Under the pieces are notes generated by a model. The model was given only the letters and a program-made list of their open reading frames with translations, was not told the DNA's origin and did not search any database. Shown one piece after another: positions 23,188 to 35,668 of a DNA stretch of 64,000 nt (its first letter is position 1; every line of letters starts with the position of its first letter). The position numbers and the translations under genes are program-made. The stretch covers positions 660,836,438-660,900,437 of the forward strand of contig NC_081414.1 in NCBI RefSeq assembly GCF_030272615.1, read 5' to 3'. The DNA is from Cryptomeria japonica (Eukaryota; Streptophyta; Pinopsida; Cupressales; Cupressaceae).

Positions 23188-26100
23188 TATTATCACTGAT
23201 TAAAAATAGGCTTTTCTTTTCCCATAATTGGCTATGGTTTGTTGAAATTTTGAGTAAGGCACATTTTCAAATGCTTCAACTTTGTTGTAGGCCTTAAGGG
23301 TTTAGGGTTTTTTTATTTTAGATCACCTAATGTTTGTTTAAAAACCTCTGGTTTCTATTCTTTTGTTACTTTATCCACTTAAGTAATGGGTCATGGGATC
23401 GTAGGAAGTGTCCCCCCTTGTCATTTTCCTAGGCAGTCATGTTAATTAATCGCAAAAAATTTATGCCTTATGTGTATTCCTCCTAAAGTTGTCGGGTTGA
23501 ACGTTGTGACCTGTTGGAGTGAAAAATACGAATTCTCCTATGAATTCAATTTTGAAGGGATGGCCGAAGCATGTGGAATCAATGTTGTAGTTAAGACCCT
23601 GGGTACAATATATGATTTCCCATCAACCGGGTGAAGATATCTTTTCAAGAATTTTTGCAGAGGAGCGGATGCAGAGCTATCTTCTTCAGGTATAGAGCAA
23701 GTCAGTTCAGTTGCAAAGCAAATTCCTTCAAGTTAAGAATAGGTTTTCTTGTACTCTTGTGTAGCAATTCCTGTGTGGTGTGTTTTAGAGAAGATATTGA
23801 TTTGTCACAGAAGTATTTAGGAGCGGTTTTCATTTCTTACTTCTTTTTTTAAAATGGCTCCTAAAAGAGAATTTTCTAGCAAAGTCAATTATTCAGAAAG
23901 AAGTGTCTGTGATGATTTTTTGGAACAGTTGACGTTATCAACTAATCAGGCATCGAAGACAAAGGAATTAGTGCCTAGAGATCCCCGTTTAAAGATAGGA
24001 GAAGGACTGTATGACAAGGGTAACTGGTTGAGAAACCCACAGGTTGGATTGTCTGGATTGGGGTTATTTAAGATTGGATTTGGAATGAGAAATTCTCGGG
24101 CCCTACAAAACAGCATTTGGGAATTAGACGTTGGGAAATTGGTAGTCCCAGAAGTATTTATGGACATAGATTTGTTGACCCAAATTGCACTTAACTATGA
24201 TCCAGTCACAAGAAGCATTCGGGATATAAATGGAAAAACCCTTAATGAGATTAATGTTGAAGAATTCAGGAATTCTTTTGGCCTTAATGAGTTCACCAAT
24301 TTTTTAGAGCCCATAAATTTCAAGTCATTAGCTCAAATTTATAGTGCACAGAGGAGTCATCTCAGGAACAGGCCTCTCAAGGAGTTTTTTATGAAAATAG
24401 GTGGGTTGACAGTTGTAGGACCCAATACAGAAGAGCCCTTTTCATTGAGTATGTTCACCCTTAGGGCTAAAGGAATGTATTGGGCACTTTGCCAAGTTTT
24501 GGGAGAAGATGCCAAAGCAAATATGCCAAATCACTACCTGTTGATGATTGCTCAGATTTTGAATCCTTCTCTTCCAATTATCTTCGATTATGCTTCCTTC
24601 ATTGCTGATGCTATCCATGGAGGGTTAACGGGAATAAAGAATAGAAAGGTGGATAGGCCTTTCGGATGGTACTCACTCTTGACGCATCTATTTCTTTTCA
24701 AAGGTGGTGATTACTTTGCCAGTGGATTGGACCTTGTCAAGGAGAAAGAAGCAGAAAAGATGCCAGTACAACTATGGAGTACTGTGTTGTCATGGGATAG
24801 GGAGGATGCCAGTTTTTTAAAGTTTGACAAATACTTTGCATCCAAGATCAGGACTCTCCTCTACTCGGAAAACCCAAGAATCCCCAAGGTTCTTTTGGAA
24901 TTCATAAGACCAAAAGAATTCGCAGAGAACATAAAAATTGTTAACAATTGGGGTGACATTTATTTGTATCCAGTCTCGACAGTTTTCAAAGTATTTGGTT
25001 TTAGAGGCACCCCATTCTTGCTACCTTACCAGGTCCCTCTCAAAGTGGGAATTGCAGAGATCCTTAGACAAATTGATGGTGTACAAGAGGCAGAGCTGAT
25101 AGGTAGGGGTAAAGGGACTATTTTCCCTACAGCTACCATAGCCCACCAATTTGTAATAACAAAAGGAGGTTGGAATTGCTTTGAGGACTTTCTCAAGCCT
25201 TATCATTTGTCTACTATAGTATCCAGGTGTGCTGATCCAGAAGACTTCTTCAATGGCATGTTTAGAAAGAAAGCAGAATTCAAAGGTAGGCCTCATCAAT
25301 TTCAGTTTCCTGAAGACCTCATCAGAAATGAGTTTGATCTAGATGAGCAGGAGCTGAGGAAAGAGAAATGGGTGGCTTATAAGAAAGCCTTGGATTTTGT
25401 GCATCAGTTTGATGCCAGCTATGACCCATTGTCTAGTTTCTTCCCTTTCGAAGAGAAAATAAAGTTTTTAATTGTTTGCTTTGAGGATGTGATGCAGACC
25501 CTGAAGGAGAAGAGGGAAGTTGTAATCAAAAGCAACCCTGAAAAGGTGAGAGTGATCCTAAGTAGGTCAGCTTCTAGCAAAGCAATCCCTCCTGGTGATT
25601 ATACACTACACAAGAAATCTAGTTATAGTGTGTTGGTGCCCACAACAGGGGAGCCCTCTACCTCTAAAGGAAAGAGGAAGATACAAGATGTCATTGAACT
25701 CCAAGAGAGCCCAAAGAAGCAAAGGGTAGGGAGAGAAGTACAATCATATGCACCTTTGTATTCCCCATCCCAATCCCCTATCCATATATTAGATGAGAAA
25801 GCAGCAGCTAAGCAACTCCTACAGTTAGGCAGTCTAGGGGAAATTGCCTACACTTATGATGAAGTGGAAGAAGGGATGCCAGAAGAACCCCTTGCTGCTG
25901 AAATGGACATTACCACCACTGAACTCAAAGGTCAGGACTCGGATCCTGAGATAAAGCAGGTGAGTAATACCTTCTTGGCTGACAACAATTTTGTCACATC
26001 AGAAGCATTTATGCAGTTTATATGGAAACAGAACATAGATAACTATAATGCTAGATGTGAAAAGGGAAAAAGTGAGAAGCGTAATAAAGATCTAGCCCTA

Positions 26101-28453
26101 GTAGAAGAGGAAATAAAGCAAGAGATGATGGAAGAGTTCAAAACCATCACCCCTGAGCAAGGGAGAGATATGGTGGCACAAGCTGGAGTGCTTATTTTAC
26201 CCAAGTGGGATATAGTCGATGCCCTAGTACTAGACACAGTGAGGAAGGAGACCAAACCCATGGAGGGAATTACTTTCAGTAAGGATAATGCTACACTCAT
26301 CATGTGGTCTCTCAAGAGAAATGAGAGTAAGAAGAGAGAAATGAGAGTAAGAAGAGCAAAGATACCCCAAGGTCAAGTTACCTTGGTGGGATGATGGTGA
26401 AAAGAGTGCAGAGTACAGGGGTAGTGGAAGCTGCTAGCACTGTGCTAGAGACTGTAAAATTTAGTGTTGCAGTAGCAGAAAAGGAAGCCAAAGAGAAAGA
26501 GACCCTCCAAGTCAAGTTGGAAATAGTTTTGAAGGCCTATAACAGTGCTAAGGAGGAGGTAAGAGGTAAGGATAGCATCATTGCTAAGCTGCAGAGCCAG
26601 TTGACTGGACAATACCATCAAGGTGAGTCTTCAGCACTGATGATCTCCTCTTCTCCTGCAAGACCTCCACCTACTAGCCCTATTGTTGAGTTTCCACCAT
26701 CTCCAGCACCCTCCAGCTCTCAAATGGTTGAAATTACTCCTCAAGAATTAGAAAACTTAAAATAGGCTCAGGCCTTATATGCAAAGAAATATGAGGAGAG
26801 TGTAAGGGCTACAATTTCCAGTTTTGTAGATACAATGAATGCCTCATTGCTCTACAACAATGTAGGTAAAATTTTGGATATATGTAATGAGCTCAAGGGA
26901 GACAAGGCCATTTTGACACCTATTTTTGACAAATGGAGGCCTAGGGAGCAAGATTTAGAGTTTATGTGTGTATCTTATGATGAAGGAAGGGATAATCCTA
27001 TCATCAGATCCACTTCTAACATCACTAAAGATTTAGTACAATTAGCAGCAGGGGTGGATAATGTTGATAGAAAAGTTAATTTGTGCAAAAAGGAATATGT
27101 TGATCAAGTTTTTGAGTTGCTCCCAGGAGTTTTTGCTAGCCCAGATCAGCTGAAAGACAAACAAATGTGGGTTAAGGAGGTAGAAGCCAAGCTGTCAACA
27201 AGAAATAAGGGAATTATTGATCTAGATGATGCTTCTTTCTTTATTTTGATAATACAAGAGATAGAGAAAATTAAGTCACATTATGGTTTTCTCAATTTAG
27301 AAGTCAACAAAATGAGAAACTCTTGGAAAAGGTTGACCAAGGCTAAGGATAAAGTGATTAATTTATCATGGCCAACAGAAGATGTGTATGATGAGTGGAC
27401 AACAAAATATACCACCCATGATCCGAAATAGTTGGAGAGGACCCCTGAAAAGGTAGAAGAGGTTGCAACTGAACAGCCTGTTGAAGAAACTGCAGAGGCC
27501 GAAAGGAGCTTGTAACTGTTTTTGTGAAAAGTTTGTAACCTCTTTGTTTTGAAAGAAATAATTGTAACAAACTCTCCTCGAGAAGTTCGAAGCTTTGTGC
27601 ATCCATGTTGTTATAAATGGATACTAGGACTAGAGGAAGAGGGATCGCAAAAGAATTGTAAGAAAATGCTGCAAAAATTTATCTGAGCTTTTCTAAGTCG
27701 AATGGAGAATATTCAAAAACTTCTTGTAATATTTCTTGAACTTAATATCAATATACAGACCATCGGTTTTGAATGAAGCTTTGTGTCATCTTCAAGTGTG
27801 TTTACAATTTGTTTACAATTTTTATTTTGAATAATCTAGGGTTATTTTGTTTGAATTTGATTGCGAGGCAATTTTCAGTAGAAGTGTTCGCTAGCTTTTC
27901 TCTTTAGGAGGGAAATTAAAGATGCGGGGATCACTCATACCAGTAAACTCTTTGGAAGAGACTTTGAATTTTGATGATCATAGCTTAATTTGGAATGCAT
28001 AAATTCTTATAGGTGTTAGGCATATACAAGGATTAATAGAAACCAAGCCAACGGGATGCGTAAAGATATTTTGTTTGAGGAGTATTATCTTAGTTTAGAT
28101 GACTCTGTGACCTTGGATAAAGCACTGGTATTGATTGAAGTTATTTATTGCATGTTTTGTTGATCGAAATGCTGAATTTAAGTATAATTTCCTTTCTTTT
28201 GTTTTCAGTTATTTTCAACGTGAATAGATCCACTGGTTTTCTGGATTGGTTTGCTATGGGTTTATGATTGAAAGTGTGAATTCAATTCACAAAGGTATAC
28301 CCACGTGGGCTTTAAGTAAGTCCGAAGTGTAGAAGTTTCAATCAAACCTTGTCATATGTTGTCTTGAGAATTTCCTTATCTTTGATGTCTCTTCTGCACC
28401 GAGTTCAATCATATTATTTTAAGGATGAAGAGAATCAGATTTTGAAGACAACA
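23188..28453 (+). repeat. right LTR of the Tat-like element, 5.3 kb, protein-coding
   Basis: Both ends match the left LTR, and the TGACC duplication follows immediately at 28454. Within it, about 670 bases of leader (with TACAATATATGATTT near 23606, a possible TATA region) precede a long coding region (23854-27515), followed by about 940 bases of AT-rich non-coding sequence. LTRs of this size with a long reading frame are unusual. Confidence 0.9.
23854..27515 (+). pseudogene. LTR-encoded protein of about 1220 codons, function unknown
   Basis: ATG at 23854 (MAPKREFSSK) opens 846 codons without a stop. A 20-base tandem duplication (26321-26360) then throws the frame, and the protein continues in the next frame from about 26361 through two TAG codons (26763 and 27429) to TAA at 27513. 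Residues 1-450 look globular (LLTQIALNYDPVTRSI, INVEEFRNSFGL, LKEFFMKIGGLTVVG, MYWALCQVLGEDA, NHYLLMIAQILNP). Residues 590-700 are Ser/Pro/Lys-rich and include a KGKRK basic patch. The later part has a coiled coil (EKEAKEKETLQVKLEIVLKA) and a Pro-rich stretch. No enzymatic motif is visible. Ogre-type relatives have an extra ORF upstream of gag; whether this is its counterpart moved into the LTR is inference. It is the longest open frame in the window. Confidence 0.75.
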
Positions 28454-28458
28454 TGACC
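28454..28458. repeat. target duplication TGACC, right
   Basis: Matches 14371-14375 exactly. Confidence 0.85.
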
Positions 28459-30535
28459 ATTTCCAATTTGCCAATTTAGGCCCATGAAAACCAAATCTCT
28501 TATTTTGAGAGTTTTGTTCCAAATTCTTGAGCTACGTAGGAGTCCAGTAATGGAGAAAATTCTATAAAACTTACTTAAACCCTTATACTTGGCACTCATA
28601 GAACTAAACCAATCACTTGCATGTACTGAGAAAGAAATTTTCAATTTAGACAAAAGAGGCTTGTCTAGGAGATTGATTTTCCTTCTACCCAAACCTCCAA
28701 ATTTCTTTGGGCGGCACACCATGTCCTAGTTAACTAGGGTCATTTTTTTCTTTTCCTCTATCCCTGTCCATAAAATTTGTTTTTCGATTATTCCTTTCTT
28801 ATCAAAAGAGACTAGGATCTTAAAAAAAGAGAGATATATTTGATCGAGATGCCTTGTAGGGAGGCTTCTAGGAGTTGCAATTTCCCAACACTATTGATAA
28901 GCTTACCTTTCCACCTCACAAGCTTCCTTTGTAGCCTTTCTATAATTTAGTTCTTGAAAGAGGGATCCACCTCCTTGATAGTTTGGGGTAGGCCCAAATA
29001 GATACCCAGAAGAGCCATGCTCTAACCTAAAATATGCCTAATTTTATTCTAAAGCCCTTCCTTGGTGTGGAAAAAGTAGATGTTGCTCTTTTCATAGTTT
29101 ATATGTTTCCCTAACACATTTTCATATTGATTTAAAAATGTTTTTCATTTTCTAACCTCCACAACCGAAGTTGCACTAAACAAAATGGTGTCATCAACAA
29201 ATTGTTGCAAAACAAAGGGAGGTAAGGTAGAGGCCACCTTAACACCTTGTAGAGTGCCCTTTTCCACCATATTCAAAAACATTATCCCCTAAATTTCAGA
29301 TAGCATTATAAAAAGGTAGAAGGATATAGGATCCCTTGGCCTCAATCCATTTTCAGCAACAAAGAAACCCCTATGAGTTCCATTTACTAGCACAAACATT
29401 TGACAGTGGAAATGTACTCCCTAATTAGGTCTATTGACTTATCTTGGAATCCCATTTTCCTCAAGACTTTGAAAATAAAATCCCATCTAGCTCTATCATA
29501 GATTTTGTATATGTAAATCTTTAGGACCATCCTCAAGTGACGACATTTGTTCATTGAGTGTATAATCTCATGAGTTGAGATAGTAGCGTCAAGAATTTGT
29601 CTTCCTAAGACAAACCTCTTATAAGTTGTGCTGATAATTCTATGTAGCAATGGCTTAATTCTATTGATTGGTATTTTAGAAAATATCTTATACACTATGT
29701 TACATATACTAATGGGTTTGAAGTCAAAGAGGCACCATGGATCGGGAATTTAATGAATAAGAGCAATAAAAAAATTGTTCAATTTTTTAAAATATTAATA
29801 GTGCAAAAGAAGTCCCTTGTAGCCATCATTATGTCAAATCCAACAATATCCCAAAATTCTTGGAAGAAATTTATGGGAATTTCATCTGGTTCTGGAGCCT
29901 TGAATGCTCCCATAGAAAAGGTGACAACCTTAAACTCCTCTTCAATAACTAGAATCATTATTGAGCATTGTTAGTCTGAGTGAGGATCTCATTCATGCAT
30001 TCTAACAATTGAACTTATAAGGTACAATATCAATTATTCCCTCCTTGTAAATTTTATAAAAATACGTAGTTCTCATCTCCCCTAGCTAAATATCATCAAT
30101 AATAGTTTGATTTGACTCATCCAACAAGGATTGAATAGTGTTCCTCTTCCTATATTTTTGCATTGACCTATGAAAGAAGGTTGAGTTCATGTCCCCCTCT
30201 TTCAACCATTAGACCGTAAATTTTTGTTTCTATAAAATTTCCTCTTTTCATATTCTCTTTCCATTGTCTTCTCATGGCTTCCTCCTCCTTATGTGAAATC
30301 TCTGACCTATCCCCATTTGCAATTTGTGTTTGTATTGCTGCCAATTTGGTGTCAACCTATTTTTTCTTAACAAATATGTCACCTAATGTGAACTTGGTCT
30401 AGCCTTCAACATTTTTCCTTATGATGTCAAGCTTCTAGGACACCCTATACATATTCATGCCTTGGACAAGAGTATCCACCAATTTTTAATATAAATCCTG
30501 AAATCTAGGTGTGAGGTCCATGAAAATGTGAAAAG
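28459..30535 (-). pseudogene. minus-strand L1 LINE ORF2, RT part
   Basis: Minus-strand fragments of a LINE reverse transcriptase distinct from the first LINE. From right to left: a degenerate linker with ARGDENYVFL near 30080, RT segment 29695-29387 (KPLLHRIISTTYKRFVLGRQILDATISTHEIIHS, WDFIFKVLRKMGF), a catalytic FVDDTILF near 29190, and 28722-28459 (MVCRPKKFGGLGRRKINLLDKPLLSK). Stops and shifts are frequent. No endonuclease domain is recognisable to the right of about 30535, so the copy is probably 5' truncated. Its continuation lies at 14198-14370, across the Tat-like insertion. Confidence 0.85.
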
Positions 30536-31700
30536 TTCTTTACAAATAAGTTTTGTAGAAACTCAATCTTAAACTAGATAAAATATATCATATTCTTTAT
30601 ATCTATATGTAGATGGATTTCCTATAAATAAGTTAAATTGGTATTTTTTGAAATTTCAAAGTGCATCTACATATCTTAGGAAAGTTTTGAATCCAAATGC
30701 ACTTGGCTTATATTTTATTGCAAATTAATTGAACCTTAAAATCTTTCAAATACAAAAAAAATACCTTTAGCTAGATAATTGCAAAAGCAACAAACTTCAC
30801 TTCCTTTAACCCATGTAAAATAATGCAGACAATTAGGTTCCAAATTCATAAGGATATATAGAGTAGAATTTTATCCACGTGACATCCCATTTCTTGTAAA
30901 TTTGAAAAAGAGGATTATTGCTACTACAAGTACATATAGGATATCTTAAGAAGGAAATGTCATTTGCATGTACATAAAAGTCCTACAAGAACTTCTTTAG
31001 ATAAAGGTATTAAATTATTATCTACCTTCATTGGTATTAAATGTGCACTACCCTACCTCATTAATTAAAAGCTATAAATCTATTTTAAAGAAAAATTAAG
31101 AATATTATTGACTCCAAGCTATGAAAAACAAAAAAATCGCACTCTACAACTATACCAAGAACCTTATAGAGAGGAAAATCACCATCAATCCCAAAAATTA
31201 AGATATAGTAGCAAAGTAAACTTATAGGATAACAAGTGCCTAAACATCATCATATCTATATATTCTCCTCATATCATATAAAATCATGTATCCTCCTCCC
31301 ATCATATCTAATCTCTTTATCCTCCTCCCATCATATCCAATCCCTTTATCCTCCTCCCATCCTATCCAATCCATTTATCCTCATCACATCCTATACAATC
31401 CATTCATCCCTCGAGTCTAAAAAAACTAAATCATTCCAATCTAATGCAATCCAATCTTGTAATATAGCTTATCATACTTAATCAATACATAAATATTGAT
31501 CCAAATCAACTACCAATCCATTGATTAAATTTAACCCAATTATCATCATGGGATGTATCCTTTCCAATCCTTTGGGTATTCATTATTCTTATCATTAACT
31601 TTTTTATCCTCCTCCTCATCAATCAATCAATCAATCAATTTTTCATCTTGACTAGGCATAAAATTTTGGTTTGTTGTGTATGGTTTATTGTTGAAATGCA
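30536..31700. other. AT-rich non-coding stretch
   Basis: I see no domain or RNA gene here. It contains a minisatellite (31285-31410), a (TCAA)n run at 31617-31640 and otherwise simple AT-rich sequence between the LINE fragment and a gypsy 3' end. Confidence 0.5.
31285..31410 (+). repeat. minisatellite, about 28-bp unit, 4-5 copies
   Basis: Units of the form TATCCTCCTCCCATCATATC / CAATCCCTT repeat four to five times with small changes (CATCATATC, CATCCTATC, CACATCCTATAC). The open frame across it is a by-product of the repeat. Confidence 0.75.
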
Positions 31701-32135
31701 TCATGGTCTTCCATATCATGGTGTCATTAGGCATTAATGTTTTCACTTCACCTTTTTTATCACAAACTTGACACATTGTCATTCCAATTCCTTATACCTT
31801 GGTGCATAATTCCAAGCCCAATATCAAATCCAGTTTTCCTATACCACCACAACATGATTTTAATCCATCCCATATCTATCAATCTATCCATCATACCTAT
31901 CTACTTTCCATATATTTCTCCATATCCTTTTTCATGCATCCTTAATCCTATAGTCATCCTATCCATTTCAAGAGTACACCCATGTTCTTTTAACCTAAAC
32001 ATCATCTCAAGGGGGCATACCACTACCTCCTTGTCATCCTTCCTTAATACTAGTCCTTATCCCTTTCTATCCACTATATTTTATTCATCTTTGATATAAC
32101 ATCACTTCATGATGCTATATGAAAGAGGGACAAAA
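31701..32135 (+). mobile_element. 3' internal end of a gypsy-type element
   Basis: Non-coding, ending in a purine-rich run (GAAAGAGGGACAAAA, 32121-32135) directly before an LTR start TGTAGAAAC. This is the polypurine-tract arrangement seen again at 38291-38311 (AAAGTGGGGGCAAAA before TGTAGTGTC). The gene part of the element is missing. Confidence 0.5.
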
Positions 32136-33822
32136 TGTAGAAACATAAATTCATCCATGCCTAAGTACACTTGACTTTAGTCGATGATAGCCAATTTAAT
32201 AAATATTTATTATTTAATATAATTTGTCCTTTATATTTATCCTTCACCATTAGTTAAATAAATTTACATTTATTTAGTTACATCTAACCATGTCCCACAT
32301 ACCCCTCCAACTTAATCAAGTAACTAATACCACTTAATTACTTGATTTGGACTAATTAACCCTCATTACCATTTTCACTATTATTTAATTCCAATTCATC
32401 CTCAATCCTTTTCCACTCAATCTTAGCCCTTAAATCTATCTACATGGATCAATATCTAAACTTGCGATCATGTGAAAAGTCTCTCTCACCCTCCTCTTTC
32501 TCACATGTGTGAGAATTAAATGTCACATCATAACCACCCTAGCTCTTACACATCCCATAGAAATGTCAGTTTCCTAATCCACCCTATATCTTAAACATTC
32601 CATAGACATGTGTGTGAGCACACCTAGCTCTTATGCCTCCATCATGTGGATATCATAAGAACACTTCAATTGATGTCTTAAAATTAACATATATATATAT
32701 ATATATATATATTCATTCTTTTAATAGTGTTAGAGATTGATCTAGTCATATCCTATCATGTCATAGGATATTGACCAAATTATAGTTGACTTGAGTCCTT
32801 TAAAGCCAATCTAGGCTCAACCGGAACCACCTGATGAGTGTTACTTGAAACACAATCAAGGATTTTAGTTGTATTATACTCTTTTTGCCTTTATGTGGTG
32901 GTTGTGGTTTTTTGGGGTTGAATTATGACAAAATGAGTCCACCTGAACTCCACCTTGTTTTGCAGGAGCCATTTGGTGACTTGATGTCACTCAACTTGAC
33001 TCATTTCTAAACCTTTTCACCATTTTATCCCTTTTTCTCAAGTTGTATGCATATTTTTACTTCACCAAGGGGTTTGGGGTGTCCATGGTCTCATACATTC
33101 TGATCAAGTAGCTCTTTGGTCAAGACAAATATGCATCTTAGGGACTCCAATGCAAGTTCACTACTCCAAAGGAAACCAACATGTCTCGAGAACACTAGCA
33201 TGTCTTATGGACACCAATTTATCCTACAGATAATAGCGTATGTGGAGGACACCAATGCACTTTGATAGTTTCAATCTGGTGCACTAGTGTCTAGTTGTGA
33301 CACTAGTTTCATAACCAAGAGCCTGTGCAATATCATTTGGTTTGGAGATGTTTTTGAGAGATAAGGGTGTCAAATTGACTCCATTTGGGATGTGTTGCGA
33401 AGGTAGTGACATAAAGGAACCCTAATAAGGTTCTTGAGTATATTTTGTATGATTATGATGTCAAGGGCATCTGGTTCGAATTAGGGTTTTACCAAAGCCC
33501 ATCTATGACACCCAAGCCATAGCATTTTGTCCTATATGTTAAATAGAGCTTGACAACTTTCAGAATGATCATATATGATCCTCAAAACATCATTGAAATA
33601 TTTGTATAGTTTGTAAGACCTTTACCCTTATTTTTTTGGTGTTTTGAGTGTTTATTCTTCTACATGTGCGTTATCAGTTTATGACAATTTTATCATGTCT
33701 TGAGGTTTGAGCACCATGCTCATATATGTTATGCATGATGAAACTAATTTACTTCAAAACAAAAATTAAGAATTTTATGTTTTTATCTTTTATCCTCTAG
33801 GGTTCCTTGGTGAGGCACTACA
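32136..33822 (+). repeat. gypsy-type 3' LTR
   Basis: 1687 bp from TGTAGAAACATAAATTC to GGTGAGGCACTACA, with 5-bp inverted ends (TGTAG/CTACA). It includes an AT microsatellite at 32689-32711. The 3' end resembles that at 14197. No primer binding site follows. The 48 bases up to 33870 are unassigned. Confidence 0.6.
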
Positions 33823-33870
33823 TGAGATCTACCAACTTGTTTAATATAAAAAAATACTAGACTATCTGAC

Positions 33871-34302
33871 TGTAGCATCATAAATTGTATCCACATACAA
33901 TTTCATCCTAACCTAGACCTCACCTTGTTCCTTCATCTTTTGTTGTCCAATGACTATTTTGATTCTTCTCCCACCAGCTAAAAAACTTACAATTTCACCA
34001 CTTTCCCTACCTTCTCTCCAAATTTGAGTCCTGATTCTAAAGATCAAGGTACTGGGTGCCCTGGTCTTAGCTCAGGACTAGGATGCCTAGTGCCTTAGTC
34101 TTCTCAATCAAGACCCAAATTTGGTCCTCACAATGGTCACATTAAGTGAATGGGAAAATTGATCCCATGTCAGCCTACTTCGGATACTCAAATAATTTTC
34201 AAGTAGTCAAGTATAAAAGGAGGTCTACCCCTATCATTTGAAATCTTAATGAAACCTAAGTGAAATCAAGATCCTAGTTACACTCCAACAAAGAGAGAAA
34301 GT
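33871..34302 (+). repeat. gypsy element B, left LTR, first portion
   Basis: Starts TGTAGCATCATAAATTG. It contains two degenerate copies (34045-34110) of the GGACCAGGGCGC-type inverted unit found in the LTRs of element J. It breaks at 34302, where element A is inserted, and resumes at 39545. Confidence 0.65.
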
Positions 34303-35520
34303 TGTAGTGTCAAGAATTGCATACCCATTTGTAATTTGACCTACATCTTTTGTAACCACTTTGGTGTCCATTCCCTTAGCATCTAAGTAGGCTCACTTCA
34401 GCCCTTGCATCAGCCTTTTCCCTCTCGGGATGCTTGAGACCTCCCTTTTCTGGCATCTCCCTCATGGCATTATCCATGTTAGCTACATTTCTCCCTTGTC
34501 TCCTACCATTTTCGAATGTGATTCATTTGGAAACTAGTGTGTCGCACGGATGTTCACGCACCTTGCATTCATATTGTGAAATATCAATGTTTGAATGTCG
34601 GTTCTGAGTATGCCTTTCCAATTGTCACTTGTGTATGTCAATGAAAATGGCCCCTAATCTTTCAAATGGATTGCCAACCTCTTCTTTCCCTTCTCTTATC
34701 TCATTTTAAATGCATCTTTGCTCTCCATTCAAGCTCTCTAGATTCTGGACACAAACTCTCTTATTCTTTGGGGCTCTCATAGCTTGCTCTGGCTCTCTCT
34801 CTCACTTGCTACAATGGTCTCTAGTTTGCTACAACACTCTCAAGCTCTCACAATATCTCATGCAACTCTCTTGGATTTTTTCAAACCTATTTGGTAATAT
34901 CTATCTATTTATCTCATCTTTGAGCATCTTGGGATTTATCATATCCCCTATCTATTTGATCATTTTATCATCCTAGCTATTTATTTTTTGATCTATCTAT
35001 CTGTCTGGGTTGTCCATGGAGGTGGAAACACCAAAAATGGGGGTCTGACTGAGGAAAACTCAAAAACATAACCCCCAACATTTCCTCTCTCATTCTTGTG
35101 TGCAGGTTCATAATCGAAGAGAGGAGATTATCTTGCTAGAGGCTTCAATCATGGACCGATTGTAAGCTTCCCTCAACTTTCATTTACCTTATTTTAAGTG
35201 TTAATATTCTGTCCCTTTTACTTTATTTATCACAATGCTGTTAATTTAGTTATATTATTGCACTCGTGTCCATTATACGGTCTCTATACTTTGTCCGTAC
35301 AGGACAATAGCGCGTTGTGCTAGTGTCCCAACTCTATGCATTCGTCCCAAAGACAAAGGCTTTGCAAGATCATTCAAAGGTCTTCTCTATGGAATGATCA
35401 TCTGGTTTTGTTGTTTGTATCCCCTGGCTCACCCTTAGCCCCAGTTTGAGTGAGGTAGTGATGGATCGATTTGTCCTCTGAGATTCATCATCTTGGAGGT
35501 GACAAATCCCCTCCTCTACA
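34303..35520 (+). repeat. left LTR of element A
   Basis: Matches 38312-39544 throughout, including the block from CTCTCTCACTTGCTA to TATCTCATCTTTGAGCATC. (TCTA)n tetranucleotides near 34985 are fewer than in the right copy. Confidence 0.85.
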
Positions 35521-35668
35521 TTTTGGTGAACTTGACATGAACACTTCTTCTATATTATTTTCAAAAGAATTTTTTTAATAACATTCCTTCAATCATTCAA
35601 TTTTTAAATGATACGTTAGCCTTTGACTGACTCATTTATGCATTGCTTCTTTAATTTAGTTTACTATT

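Larger units (their letters stand above)
14376..28453 (+). mobile_element. Tat-like Ty3-gypsy retrotransposon with an ORF-bearing LTR
   Basis: A complete insertion of 14.1 kb: left LTR 14376-16033, primer site, gag, protease, an extra RNase H, RT, degenerate RNase H, integrase, right LTR 23188-28453, with 5-bp target duplications. The domain order (PR, RNase H, RT, RNase H, INT) and the loss of acidic residues in the second RNase H match plant Tat-like dual RNase H elements. The right LTR is 5266 bp and carries a coding region of about 1220 codons; the left LTR lost 3.6 kb of it. The LTRs begin TATTATCACTG rather than TG and end GAAGACAACA. All genes are broken. Confidence 0.92.

Noticed and set aside
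26391-26765. Separate small gene starting with ATG over the stop of the LTR protein
   Set aside because: The frame before the ATG continues the same protein back to the 20-bp duplication, so it is a frameshift product and not a second gene.
31236-32099. Two open frames in T/C-rich DNA
   Set aside because: The first follows a minisatellite and the second lies in the non-coding 3' end of a gypsy element; no domain match.
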